A DNA stretch of 64,000 nucleotides from Bacteroidales bacterium WCE2004 (GTDB taxonomy: Bacteria > Bacteroidota > Bacteroidia > Bacteroidales > UBA932), in assembly GCA_900167895.1 (NCBI GenBank), contig FUZR01000002.1, positions 62,001-126,000 on the forward strand, in the 5' to 3' direction. Position numbers and translations under genes: made by a program. The notes beneath the pieces were generated by a model that saw only the letters and a program-made list of their open reading frames with translations, had not been told where the DNA came from and did no database searches. Shown one piece after another: positions 8,626 to 16,664 of this stretch; the stretch's first letter is position 1; each line of letters starts with the position of its first letter.

Positions 8626-9846
8626 CTATTCGAAGAAATGGATGTAATTCACGTTGCCGTTCAGCGAGATGGGCTGGGTCACGGTGCCGGTTGCCGGATC
8701 GTAGGCAAAGATGCCGGCCTTGTCTACGCCGAAGGATGAGAAATACACCACGCCTTCGTGGTATTCGATGGCCACGCTGTGGCCGTCGGAATAAGGGACA
8801 CCTTCAATCTTCTTGACCGTGCGCTTGTCCAGGTCGATCGACACGGCCATGGAGTTGCGGGCGGTGTAGGGATTGTCGCCCATCAGCTCGATGATGCCGA
8901 CGTATGCGACCGCCTTGCCGCTGCCGAGATACTGGCAGTTGTAGATGCTGGCGGCCTTGTACTCGCTGCCTTCGATGGGCGAGCCGCTGATGTCCCAGCT
9001 CTTCTCGGGCACGAACTCGTTGGTGGCGGTGTCGATGACGGCGAACCCGTTCGCCAGGTGCATGGGATTGTAGCCGAAGTAGCCGGTGCAGGCCACGTAG
9101 AGCTCGTTCTGCTCATTGGTGAAGATCATGCCCGGCAGGAACGGTCGGGTCGGGAAGCACAGGCCGCTGGCCTTCTCGGAAATGAGCTTCACGACGCGGT
9201 CGGTCGCGGTGTCGATGACCACGACGTCCACCTGGCGGTAGTCGTCGTACGGCATCCAGCTGGAATTGATCTGGTCCAGCGTCAGATAGTAGTAGTTGCC
9301 GACCACGATGCCGGAAGCGGGATCCGCGCTGTTGTCCGTGTGGGCATAAGGCGTCAGGTCGATCTCGCCGGTCTGTTCCATCGTCTGCGGGTTGACCACC
9401 ATCACCTTGCCCAGGTTGTACATCGGGATGTAGGCCTTTGTCGCGGAGACCGCGCTCAGGTTGACCGGATAGGAATTGGGGATGATCTGGATTTCACCTG
9501 CCGGCTTCAGGCCTTTGGCCGTATGCTCATATTTGCTGATGACCTGCTGGCTGTCCGTACCGAAAGCCGGGAAGACGAAGACACTGTTGCCCATGAAGGA
9601 GAGGGTGGAGGAGAATCCGACTTGGATGCCTTCCGTCATATTGACGGAGCCGCCGATGGTCTGGACCTGCTGGACGTAAGACTGGCCGGTGGCTCCGTCG
9701 GCGTTCTTGACGCTCGTTTCGAGCAGGATGTTACCCTCGCCGCCGAGCAGTTCCTCTTCAACGGGTTTTTCAGGTTTGTCGCAGGACACGCTCAGAAGAG
9801 CCATTGCACCTGCAACGACAAGAAGCATGATGGATTTTCTTTTCAT
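8626..9846 (-). CDS. DUF4374-like beta-propeller lipoprotein
   Basis: A 406-residue lipoprotein (signal ending LLSVSC, Cys22). Repeated blade-like segments such as GKVMVVNPQTMEQTGEIDL and FAVIDTATNEFV indicate a beta-propeller, as in DUF4374/YncE-like proteins. In Bacteroidota such proteins commonly sit beside TonB-dependent receptors thought to import iron or haem. Here it lies 24 bases downstream of the receptor gene on the same strand, so it is probably its surface partner. The ligand is not evident. Confidence 0.75.
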   Translation of the reverse strand: MKRKSIMLLVVAGAMALLSVSCDKPEKPVEEELLGGEGNILLETSVKNADGATGQSYVQQVQTIGGSVNMTEGIQVGFSSTLSFMGNSVFVFPAFGTDSQQVISKYEHTAKGLKPAGEIQIIPNSYPVNLSAVSATKAYIPMYNLGKVMVVNPQTMEQTGEIDLTPYAHTDNSADPASGIVVGNYYYLTLDQINSSWMPYDDYRQVDVVVIDTATDRVVKLISEKASGLCFPTRPFLPGMIFTNEQNELYVACTGYFGYNPMHLANGFAVIDTATNEFVPEKSWDISGSPIEGSEYKAASIYNCQYLGSGKAVAYVGIIELMGDNPYTARNSMAVSIDLDKRTVKKIEGVPYSDGHSVAIEYHEGVVYFSSFGVDKAGIFAYDPATGTVTQPISLNGNVNYIHFFE

Positions 9847-9870
9847 CTTTAGTAAGTATTTAATTGGTTG

Positions 9871-12213
9871 TTATCTGAAAATGTAGCGCAGTTTGATGGC
9901 GAAGCTCCTGCCGGGCAGCGGCTGGTTGAATTCGGACAGGACCCGGGCGTCGGTCAGGTTCTTGATCTTGCCCGAGATGAACAGCCGCTGGTTCATGAAG
10001 CTGTGCTCGAAACCCAGGTCGAAGGTCAGGCTCCGGGGAATGCGCCGCTTGCTGTTGCCCGTGAATTCGAAGTCATAAAAGTATTCCTCCACGAAGGCCA
10101 TGTCGGCGAACAGGCGGGTGTTCTGGTCCCTGCCGCCGAAGAGGTTCTCCCGGTGGAATTCCAGGCCGGCATTTGCCATGAAAAAGGGGATGTTGGGCAT
10201 GCGCTTGCCCTTGGTGGGGTTGGGGAGGGTGCTCCCTTCCTCGTGCTCCCGGACGTCGCGCAGGTCCTGGTAGTTGACGTTGCCGTAGAGATACAGGAAC
10301 GGGAAGACGTCGGCCTTGACCTCCAGCTCGGCGCCCAGGGTGCGCATCTCGCCGAAGTTCTGGTACTGCGCGCCCAGCAGGCCTTTCGCGTAGCGGATCA
10401 TGTCCTGCAGATACATGTAATAGCCGCCCAGCTCGACCTGCAGGTTGCTGGGATGGGTGCCTGCCACGTCATAGAGCAGGCTGGCGTTGACGCTGAGGTT
10501 CCGCTCCGGCAGCAGCTTCTCCGAAGGGATGATGCTGTAGCCGTCACCCAGGAGCTCGTTCTCCGCCGGGATGCGCACGTCGTAGCCGCCGGAAAGCTTG
10601 GCCATGAAGGCCGGCGTGATGCGGTAGCGCATGGCGTCGCTGACGCCGAAACTGGACTTGTTGACCGTAATCTCCTCCGGGGGCATGCTGACATAGATGT
10701 TCTGGTAGAAGGTGTGGGTCCTGTACCAGTAGTAGCGGCCCGTGATGGAATTGAGGAAGCGGTCGTCCGACGAATGGAAATCGTAGGCGAGCCCCGCGAC
10801 CCAGCTCCGCATCCGGGTGTCGAAGTCGATCTTCTTGCCCAGCGCCTTCTCCTTGAGGTCATCCTTGGGGTGGCCGTCGGCCAGGCTGAATACGGAATTC
10901 AGACTGACGGAGTGGTTCTTGGAGATCAGGTATTCCAGGTTCAGCTTGTTGATGAGCGTCCATTTCCGGTTGAAGGATTCCGTCGGAAAACGGTTGCCCA
11001 GTTCGCCGCCATAGGGGGACGGAGTGGGGTAGGCATTGCCATACCAGTCATACCAGAAACGGGCAGTATCGACCAGGCTGTATTCCGTGTAGGCGGCGGC
11101 CGTCGTCATGTCGAAGTCCAGGCCTTCGACGAAGAAATCGTCCTTCTCCAGCTTGTTGGAAAGGAGAATCGCCCGGGACGTCGTGTGGGCCTGGCGGATG
11201 TCCGTCTCGATGCCCTGTACCTGCTTGCGGGTCTGGACGAAGGCCGGTTCGAATTCGACTTCGTCGAACCACCATTTCTTGGCTTTCAGGCTGCCGCCGA
11301 CCAGGATCTTTTCGAAATTGTCGTGTTCGCGCTTGATCTGCAGCCCCTTGATGTAGGGCGACTCCATCGTGTAGCTGTTGTCGGCGTTGGTGTAACCGCC
11401 GCCGATGCCCAGGACCAGGCCGGAGCCGCGGAGGTTGCGCTTGAAGACCGCCTGTCCCTTGTTGACGTTGAAGGACTCGCGGCTATAGCTCAGGTCTGCA
11501 TAGTGGTCCGGATATTCTTTCAGGACGATGTTGACGGCGCCGCCCATCGCAGAACCGCCGAACTTGGCCGGGACGACGCCTTTGTAGATCTCGATCCGGT
11601 CGATCATGTCGACGGGGATGTCGTTGAGATCGAGGAAGTCCGACTGGTCGTTCATGGGGGCTTCGTCGATGAAGAATCCGATGCGCTTGCCCTCCAGGCC
11701 GCGTACGGACAGGCGCGAGGCACTGCCCACGCCGCCGGTGGAGCGGACGGTCACGCCCACGGTCTTGGCCAGGATGCCCTGGATGTCGCTCACCGTGCCC
11801 TGTAGCTGTTTCATGCTGATCACGGAAACGGGCATGGCCTGCTCGCGGACCTTGCGGGCTTCGCTCTTAGCCGTGACGGTAGCCTGCTCGAGGGAGAGCG
11901 GCTGCTCTTTCAGGCAGATCAGGAGCGAGGTGGTCCGGCCTTTCTCGACGCGGACGGTCTTCTCCTGCTGGTCGTAGCCGATCAGGTCCACGAGGACCGT
12001 GTAGGTCGCCTCCGGCAGGTTGGTGAAAGAGAATTTACCGTCTATGTCCGCGACTTGACCTTTCTGGAGTTCTTTGACCACGATGGACGCGCCCGTCAGC
12101 GGGGTGTCTTCCGCTTCGTCCACGACGATGCCCGAGATGCGCCCGCCGGCGTTCTGGGCGGAAGCATTGATGCATAATATCAATGCAGGAATCAATAATA
12201 AATGGATTTTCAT
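9871..12213 (-). CDS. TonB-dependent outer-membrane receptor
   Basis: A 780-residue receptor. After the signal peptide (MKIHLLLIPALILCINASAQ) comes a carboxypeptidase-regulatory-like domain (GGRISGIVVDEAEDTPLTGAS). The plug follows (VISMKQLQGTVSDIQGILAKT and VRGLEGKRIGFFIDEAP), then a 22-strand type barrel ending in an aromatic residue pattern (IKLRYIFR). It takes up large or scarce solutes using TonB energy. There is no SusD-like partner. The accompanying DUF4374 protein and the FecA/CirA-like plug favour an iron chelate, but this is inference. ATG at 12211-12213 was chosen over a TTG upstream. Confidence 0.88.
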   Translation of the reverse strand: MKIHLLLIPALILCINASAQNAGGRISGIVVDEAEDTPLTGASIVVKELQKGQVADIDGKFSFTNLPEATYTVLVDLIGYDQQEKTVRVEKGRTTSLLICLKEQPLSLEQATVTAKSEARKVREQAMPVSVISMKQLQGTVSDIQGILAKTVGVTVRSTGGVGSASRLSVRGLEGKRIGFFIDEAPMNDQSDFLDLNDIPVDMIDRIEIYKGVVPAKFGGSAMGGAVNIVLKEYPDHYADLSYSRESFNVNKGQAVFKRNLRGSGLVLGIGGGYTNADNSYTMESPYIKGLQIKREHDNFEKILVGGSLKAKKWWFDEVEFEPAFVQTRKQVQGIETDIRQAHTTSRAILLSNKLEKDDFFVEGLDFDMTTAAAYTEYSLVDTARFWYDWYGNAYPTPSPYGGELGNRFPTESFNRKWTLINKLNLEYLISKNHSVSLNSVFSLADGHPKDDLKEKALGKKIDFDTRMRSWVAGLAYDFHSSDDRFLNSITGRYYWYRTHTFYQNIYVSMPPEEITVNKSSFGVSDAMRYRITPAFMAKLSGGYDVRIPAENELLGDGYSIIPSEKLLPERNLSVNASLLYDVAGTHPSNLQVELGGYYMYLQDMIRYAKGLLGAQYQNFGEMRTLGAELEVKADVFPFLYLYGNVNYQDLRDVREHEEGSTLPNPTKGKRMPNIPFFMANAGLEFHRENLFGGRDQNTRLFADMAFVEEYFYDFEFTGNSKRRIPRSLTFDLGFEHSFMNQRLFISGKIKNLTDARVLSEFNQPLPGRSFAIKLRYIFR

Positions 12214-12240
12214 AAATAACACTGCCAACTAAAAGCGGCG

Positions 12241-12271
12241 CAAAGGTATTCCATAATTGCACCCGGGTCAA
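12241..12271 (-). promoter_or_regulatory. Promoter of the TonB receptor operon
   Basis: On the minus strand TTG (complement of 12269-12271) and TACCTTTG (complement of 12241-12248) are exactly 20 bases apart. The receptor ATG is 28 bases downstream. Confidence 0.75.
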
Positions 12272-12384
12272 TCCCAAGAAATGAGGATAGACAGAAGGCT
12301 GAATAATGAACAACTCATTTAATTGTCAACAGTGTCAATTATTTGCGTAAAATTTTTATTTTTGTAAAAATTCACAGTCCCGTT

Positions 12385-12510
12385 ATGGAAAAAAAGCAAA
12401 CCAATTTGAACTATCTCGCTCCGGAATGCGAAGCTTTCGAGCTCGAGCATGAGCGGATCATGCTGGTGGATTCAGACGAGTATTACTACCAGGGTGCCCC
12501 GGACGATTAA
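12385..12510 (+). CDS. 41-residue acidic peptide with own promoter and terminator
   Basis: The frame reads MEKKQTNLNYLAPE, then an acidic FELEHERIMLVDSDE and a Tyr-rich acidic tail ending GAPDD. A TATTTTTG element lies at 12357-12364 and a strong terminator begins six bases after the stop, so this is a complete small transcription unit. There is no signal peptide or membrane segment. Its pattern resembles the 49-residue peptide at 5864-6013. Function is unknown. Confidence 0.6.
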   Translation: MEKKQTNLNYLAPECEAFELEHERIMLVDSDEYYYQGAPDD

Positions 12511-12515
12511 AATAG

Positions 12516-12538
12516 CTCACCGAAAGGTGAGTTTTTTT
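12516..12538 (+). terminator. Rho-independent terminator
   Basis: CTCACC-GAAA-GGTGAG followed by seven T residues. The tetraloop and T-run are canonical. It closes the unit of the 41-residue peptide. Confidence 0.92.
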
Positions 12539-12582
12539 GACGTATTCCGGCTATTCGTGCGTTTTATGGATAAAAACGAACT

Positions 12583-12990
12583 ATGATGAGAATCACGAAA
12601 GCCGTTCTTTGTGCAGCGCTGCTGGTGGCAGGGCTGTGCGGGTGTGAAAAAAACGATGCGGGCAAGCTGGAAGGGACCTGGTCTGAGCAATACGATCCTT
12701 CGGTCTTTGCGATGGACGGTTCCCGGACGTACATCTTCGATGGAAACAATCACTACCAGCTGCAAGTGTATGATGCCTTAAGCGGCGAATCGCGCGACTT
12801 CAGCGGCGCATATGCCACCGACCTCCACGGCAAGGGCACCATCACGCTCGATCCGGGGACAGCGGACCACGGCGAAGTTACCTATAAGTTGGTAACACTG
12901 ACTTCCAGTGAGATGGCGTGGCAGAAGGAGGGCACGACATACGCTGCCGGTTCCTGGGGAAGCGACTATCGGCACTTCGTCAGAAGATAA
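12583..12990 (+). CDS. Small lipocalin-like lipoprotein
   Basis: A 135-residue protein with a lipoprotein signal (GLCGC). The mature part starts with KLEGTWSEQY, the G-x-W pattern of lipocalin-like Bacteroidota lipoproteins, followed by alternating beta strands (SRTYIFDGNNHYQLQVYD). Such proteins may bind small hydrophobic ligands. No partner gene is adjacent. The family call is tentative. Confidence 0.6.
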   Translation: MMRITKAVLCAALLVAGLCGCEKNDAGKLEGTWSEQYDPSVFAMDGSRTYIFDGNNHYQLQVYDALSGESRDFSGAYATDLHGKGTITLDPGTADHGEVTYKLVTLTSSEMAWQKEGTTYAAGSWGSDYRHFVRR

Positions 12991-13013
12991 GCGGGCGTGC
13001 TTGAACTTTCTCT

Positions 13014-13043
13014 GGCTGCGGCTCAGAAACTGAAGCCGCAGCC
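13014..13043 (-). terminator. Hairpin across a stop codon
   Basis: GGCTGCGGCT (13014-13023) pairs perfectly with AGCCGCAGCC (13034-13043), with the stop codon of the small secreted protein in the loop. It lacks a T-run, so it may protect the 3' end more than terminate. Confidence 0.4.
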
Positions 13044-13358
13044 GTTCCATTTCAGGATGCGCAGCAGGTGCGCATCGTCCGCAGACTCATAGAGCACGAA
13101 GCCGTTGCGCTGGTCGACGGTGAGGGTCTCGCCGTCCGGCTGCGCGGCACCCTGCCGGTAGCGGATCCATGCCTGCTTGAAGGCGTTGGCCGACTCGTCC
13201 ACGTCGACTTCTTCATCGTCGTCGATGGCGGAGACGAACGCCCACGCAAAGTCGCCGATGCCGGGTTTCTCACCTTTGTAATTCACGGGAATGGACTCCT
13301 GCGCCGCGAGCGTCAGCGTGCAGCATCCAAGGAGGAAAGCAAGGACAATTCTTTTAAT
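13023..13358 (-). CDS. Small secreted protein with a probable ATT start codon
   Basis: A frame of 111 codons. Read from position 13358 it gives a clean signal peptide (MKRIVLAFLLGCCTLTLAAQ if ATT initiates with Met) and then a mature part of about 90 residues with an acidic centre (DDDEEVDVDE). No ATG, GTG or TTG occurs in frame between the -7 element (TATCTTTA, complement of 13389-13396) and this point; the first GTG, at 13286, would remove the signal peptide. Either a rare ATT start is used or the start codon has mutated. Function is not recognised. Confidence 0.5.
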   Translation of the reverse strand: MKRIVLAFLLGCCTLTLAAQESIPVNYKGEKPGIGDFAWAFVSAIDDDEEVDVDESANAFKQAWIRYRQGAAQPDGETLTVDQRNGFVLYESADDAHLLRILKWNGCGFSF

Positions 13359-13413
13359 ACGCTTGGCTATTAGTCGGATATCGTGCCGTAAAGATATAAA
13401 TAATTACGCTGTT

Positions 13414-14247
13414 TTATTGATATTCCAGGCCTTTTACCGCTATGCCGATGTTGACGGGAAACGCTTCCAGTTCGCCAAGCGCGACATCCCGCAGGAAGCT
13501 TTTCTTCAGATAGATATTGAATTCTATGGACAAATCCCCGGTTTGAGACACCTCCCCGTCCACAAGCTGGAAGGCGATAAAGTATCTCCCGGGCTCCAGC
13601 AGGATGGGTTCGGACGGCTGGATGTCATAATGCTGCGGTTTGTCCGACTCGGCGACTGCGAAGTAGATGGGACGGTGGAGCACGTTGACGAAGGGACCTT
13701 TCTTCCCATCGATCCGGTAGATGTTGATCGACCCTACGCAGCCGGGGATCTTGTTGCTGTACACGGTGAGCGTGATGTCTTGCACGAGGAAGGGTTTTGT
13801 GGCCCTGGCGACGGACCCCACTTCCCGTCCCGAGGAGTGCGGGCTCTTTTCGCTCAACCATGTGCTGATGACCCCGGTGTCCTTGAAAATCATGGTCCCG
13901 GGACGCAGCAGATACTTTTCTTTCGTTCTTCCGCCAATGGACATGGCGGGCGGCAGCTCCTGCTCCCGGAGGACGACGACCACGTCGTCGGCCGGCCCCG
14001 TGACCGGATACATGCCTTGCTGATAGGAAACATGGAAAAATACCAGCGTGTCGCGGGGGACTTTGATCTCAAACCGGCCGTCAGCGCCGGAGATGGATCC
14101 GATCTGGAACCGGGGCACGCCGAGCTGGACGTACTCGATGCCCTCGCCCTGCTCGTTGACGACGCGCCCTTTCACGGTGACGTGCTCCTGCGCCGCCAGC
14201 AGGGCGGGGAACAGGAGAAGAGCTGCAAGCAATTTAATCTTCCGCAT
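13414..14247 (-). CDS. Secreted protein with carboxypeptidase-regulatory-like domain
   Basis: 277 residues with a signal peptide ending LLAAQ. Residues 23-95 form a CarboxypepD_reg-like beta-sandwich (VTVKGRVVNEQGEGIEYVQL and SGADGRFEIKVPRDT). The rest is beta-rich and unrecognised. This fold is common at the N-terminus of surface and receptor proteins in the phylum. The gene overlaps the XRE regulator by 14 bases and forms the third gene of that operon, so a regulator and a membrane protein probably control or accompany its use. Confidence 0.65.
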   Translation of the reverse strand: MRKIKLLAALLLFPALLAAQEHVTVKGRVVNEQGEGIEYVQLGVPRFQIGSISGADGRFEIKVPRDTLVFFHVSYQQGMYPVTGPADDVVVVLREQELPPAMSIGGRTKEKYLLRPGTMIFKDTGVISTWLSEKSPHSSGREVGSVARATKPFLVQDITLTVYSNKIPGCVGSINIYRIDGKKGPFVNVLHRPIYFAVAESDKPQHYDIQPSEPILLEPGRYFIAFQLVDGEVSQTGDLSIEFNIYLKKSFLRDVALGELEAFPVNIGIAVKGLEYQ

Positions 14248-14479
14248 AGATATCCTCCTCCATTTCAGTCCCTTCCGGGTCAGGTTGATAGTCCAGGATG
14301 TCGCCGGGGACGCATTCCAGCACCCGGCAGATCTTGTTGAGCGTGGTGAAGCGGATGGCCCGGCCTTTCCCCGTCTTCAACAGGGAGAGGTTGGTCATCG
14401 AGATGCCGATCCTGTCGGACAGCTCCGAAAGCTTCATGTGCCGCTCCCAGAGCATTTTGTCGAGGTTGACCGTAATCAT
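14234..14479 (-). CDS. Small XRE-family regulator
   Basis: 81 residues that are almost entirely a Cro/CI helix-turn-helix (KLSELSDRIGISMTNLSLLKTGKGRAIRFTTLNKI split over two helices), with an acidic tail. It resembles the YozG group, which is usually encoded next to DUF2975 membrane proteins, as here. It overlaps both neighbours (ATGA with the DUF2975 gene). The inverted repeat upstream of the operon promoter is its likely operator. Confidence 0.85.
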   Translation of the reverse strand: MITVNLDKMLWERHMKLSELSDRIGISMTNLSLLKTGKGRAIRFTTLNKICRVLECVPGDILDYQPDPEGTEMEEDIYAED

Positions 14480-14949
14480 ATCGCCAGTTTGCTGTCTTCT
14501 GCCGCAAGGTAAGCCATCTTATAGAGGCCCGCGAAGAGAAGGATCACGAGCGGGGCCAGGAGGGTGCCGGAATCCAGCTTGAATTCGGACAGACCGTTCA
14601 GGGCGGCGCCGTAATTGCAGTCTGCGAAGGCGAAGAGGGTCGCCACCAAGGCCGCCCGACGGATGAGGGAAATGTTCGATTTCGGGAAGATCTCGCCATT
14701 CGCCAGCCCCCGGTTGGTCCGGAACAGGAAGATGCAGCACTGGATGAATAGAACCGCGCTGAAGACGAAACGGGACAGAAAGATAAAGATCTGCCAGCCC
14801 TTTATGTCCGGATTCCAGGTCAGGGGAATAAGGTTTTTCCCCCTTATCGCGTTGATCATCTCGCAACAGATAACGACAAATGTCAGACCTCCGACGACGA
14901 GGGTTGCGACAGAGAGTCCCTTGATGCTCTTTAGTGTTGATTTTTTCAT
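14476..14949 (-). CDS. DUF2975 membrane protein
   Basis: 157 residues with four hydrophobic helices (about residues 13-32, 55-76, 98-116 and 128-149) and the loop RGLANGEIFPKSNISLIRRA typical of DUF2975. The family is widespread beside YozG-type regulators, but its function is unknown. It is the first gene of a three-gene operon whose promoter lies just inside the chromosome next to the island's left end. Confidence 0.8.
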   Translation of the reverse strand: MKKSTLKSIKGLSVATLVVGGLTFVVICCEMINAIRGKNLIPLTWNPDIKGWQIFIFLSRFVFSAVLFIQCCIFLFRTNRGLANGEIFPKSNISLIRRAALVATLFAFADCNYGAALNGLSEFKLDSGTLLAPLVILLFAGLYKMAYLAAEDSKLAI

Positions 14950-14978
14950 AATGTATGTTTTTGCGCCATACGCTCAGA

Positions 14979-15034
14979 CAAAGATAATGCCAATTTTACG
15001 AAAAACATAAAATCAATATACGATTTTCGTAAAA
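14979..15034 (-). promoter_or_regulatory. Promoter with perfect inverted repeat upstream of DUF2975/XRE operon
   Basis: TATCTTTG (complement of 14979-14986) is the -7 element. Immediately upstream, TTTTACGAAAA (14994-15004) and TTTTCGTAAAA (15024-15034) form a perfect 11-base inverted repeat around the -33 region. This is the natural position for autoregulation by the small XRE protein. Confidence 0.6.
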
Positions 15035-15063
15035 CCCCATCGCGCGGCCTGACCTCCAATACG

Positions 15064-15090
15064 AAAAAACCCGCTCTGTCTGAGCGGGTT
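15064..15090 (-). terminator. Displaced native terminator of tRNA-Phe
   Basis: On the minus strand AACCCGCTC pairs with GAGCGGGTT, followed by TTTTTCG. It sits directly outside the left attachment site, where the original 3' flank of tRNA-Phe now lies. It therefore most likely terminated tRNA-Phe before the island inserted. Confidence 0.8.
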
Positions 15091-15093
15091 CCT

Positions 15094-15106
15094 GTGGTGC
15101 TGGGAA
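15094..15106 (+). repeat. Left attachment site of the island
   Basis: GTGGTGCTGGGAA is identical to 31713-31725, the 3' end of tRNA-Phe. The base before it is T here and G at the right end, which limits the identical core to 13 bases. It also begins a small inverted repeat, GTGGTG-CTGGGAA-CACCAC. Confidence 0.85.
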
Positions 15107-15206
15107 CACCACTTATAAGGAAAAGGCCGGAAATGATTGGAAATATAACTTACTGAATTATAATATTATAGAGAGTTGCGTCTTTCCAGTCTCTTCCAAA
15201 TAGTTT

Positions 15207-15233
15207 CAAAATGTAGGCACAATGTAGGCACAT
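15207..15233 (+). repeat. Left arm-type integrase site pair
   Basis: Two copies of ATGTAGGCAC spaced 11 bases (one helical turn) lie inside a 27-base segment that recurs at 31641-31667 with one difference (A221 versus G655). It lies about 18 bases upstream of the integrase -7 element, so integrase bound here could also repress its own gene. Confidence 0.75.
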
Positions 15234-15250
15234 CGTAACGGAAAATTTTG

Positions 15251-15258
15251 TATCTTTG
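15251..15258 (+). promoter_or_regulatory. -7 element of the integrase promoter
   Basis: TATCTTTG matches TAnnTTTG, 26 bases before the integrase ATG. No good -33 partner is visible at the standard spacing; that region is close to the arm repeats. Confidence 0.6.
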
Positions 15259-15284
15259 TAATGCGTTTATGAACTATATGTGTT

Positions 15285-16661
15285 ATGGCTACAGAATTCA
15301 AAATCCGAACGAAAGAGTCAAAGGGTATGACCTCCCTAGTTGTCCGGTGCCAGTCCCGTGTACATGGCATTGACTACCGTCTTGCTTCCGGTCTGGAGGT
15401 AGACATCCAGGCCTGGAACAAATCAAAGAAGAGTACAACCACTCTGAAGAACTTCCGAGACGCCAACCCGGTTCTTACATCTAAGATGGATGAGATCAAG
15501 AGGAACCTGGATGCAGCCCTCCGGAAGACGAATCCTCCAACCAAGGAGGAAATGCGAGAGATCATCGATTCCGTCGTCCTGGCAGAGGCACGAGCTGCCC
15601 AGCAGAGAAGAAAAGAGGAGAAGAAAAGGATCGAAGCGGAAGAGCAGAAGATGACGTTGAACAAGTTCATCGCCAATTTCCTAAAAGAGATCCAGAACGG
15701 CTCCCGCAAAACTTCCCGGGGTACGTCCTATGCTTTAGGAACCATCAAGGCGGCCAAGACTGCGCTGAAGCAGTTCGAGGCCTTTCAGAAGGAAGCGCAT
15801 CGGGAGTATGACTTTAACGACATTGATATGCAGTTTTACTATGATTTCACTGCATACCTGGCTAAACGGGAATACAATATCAACTCTACCGGCAAGATAG
15901 TAAAGCAGCTAAAAACCATCATGGCCGCAGCGGAGGCAGAAGGATATCATAACTCGGCCATCTACAAGAATAACAGGTTCAAGGGCACCCGTGTCGATGT
16001 TGATTCCATCTACCTGACGATGGAGGACCTGGACGCTTTGATGAAGGCCGACATCTCGGAACTGGAGCCGGCCGCGGAGCTTGCCCGGGACATCTTTATG
16101 GTTGGTGTCTGGACCGCCCAGAGAATCTCCGACTACAACAACATCAAGAAAGACGACATCCAAACGATTAAGAACCGCTGGATTGAAGATATCCCTGACC
16201 CCGACAATCCCGGCCAAACGATGCCTGTAATTCGCCAGAATGAGATTACGTACATAAACATCAGGCAGCAGAAAACCGGTGCTAAGGTCAGCATCCCCTG
16301 TAGGGCAGAGCTGCGTGCCATCCTTGAAAAATACAACTTTGAGATTCCACATCTTGAGGACCAGGCTATCAACCGTCTTATCAAGCAGATTGCCCGGAAA
16401 GCAGGTATCACCCAGCCCGTGAGCATCGAGACCACCAAAGGCGGCGTCAAGAAGCAGGAATCCAAGGAGAAATGTGACCTCGTAATGTCGCACACAGCCA
16501 GGCGCACTGGCGCCACACTGATGTACCTTGCCGGTGTCGACATCTACGATATAATGAAAATCACCGGACACACGACTCCGGAGATGCTGAAGAAGTACAT
16601 CAAGGCTGACCAGCTGGATGTGGTTCAGAAACTCACCGACAAATACGACTACTTCAAGTAG
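15285..16661 (+). CDS. int: Tyrosine integrase of the island
   Basis: A 458-residue integrase of the Bacteroidota phage/ICE type. The N-terminal arm-binding domain is followed by a charged helical linker (residues 95-125), a SAM-like core-binding domain (about 125-235) and the catalytic domain. The active-site set is visible: Arg in TAQRISDY, Lys in QQKTGAK, HTARR, GHTTPEM and the nucleophile Tyr in MLKKYIKAD. It should recombine the 13-base tRNA-Phe core. The gene is intact and points away from the left end. It converges with the 232-residue paralog gene, their stops three bases apart. Confidence 0.95.
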   Translation: MATEFKIRTKESKGMTSLVVRCQSRVHGIDYRLASGLEVDIQAWNKSKKSTTTLKNFRDANPVLTSKMDEIKRNLDAALRKTNPPTKEEMREIIDSVVLAEARAAQQRRKEEKKRIEAEEQKMTLNKFIANFLKEIQNGSRKTSRGTSYALGTIKAAKTALKQFEAFQKEAHREYDFNDIDMQFYYDFTAYLAKREYNINSTGKIVKQLKTIMAAAEAEGYHNSAIYKNNRFKGTRVDVDSIYLTMEDLDALMKADISELEPAAELARDIFMVGVWTAQRISDYNNIKKDDIQTIKNRWIEDIPDPDNPGQTMPVIRQNEITYINIRQQKTGAKVSIPCRAELRAILEKYNFEIPHLEDQAINRLIKQIARKAGITQPVSIETTKGGVKKQESKEKCDLVMSHTARRTGATLMYLAGVDIYDIMKITGHTTPEMLKKYIKADQLDVVQKLTDKYDYFK

Positions 16662-16664
16662 GAA

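Noticed and set aside
9868..11805. 645-codon frame opposite the TonB receptor
   Set aside because: It is an antisense shadow; the receptor has a signal peptide, plug and barrel in the correct frame.
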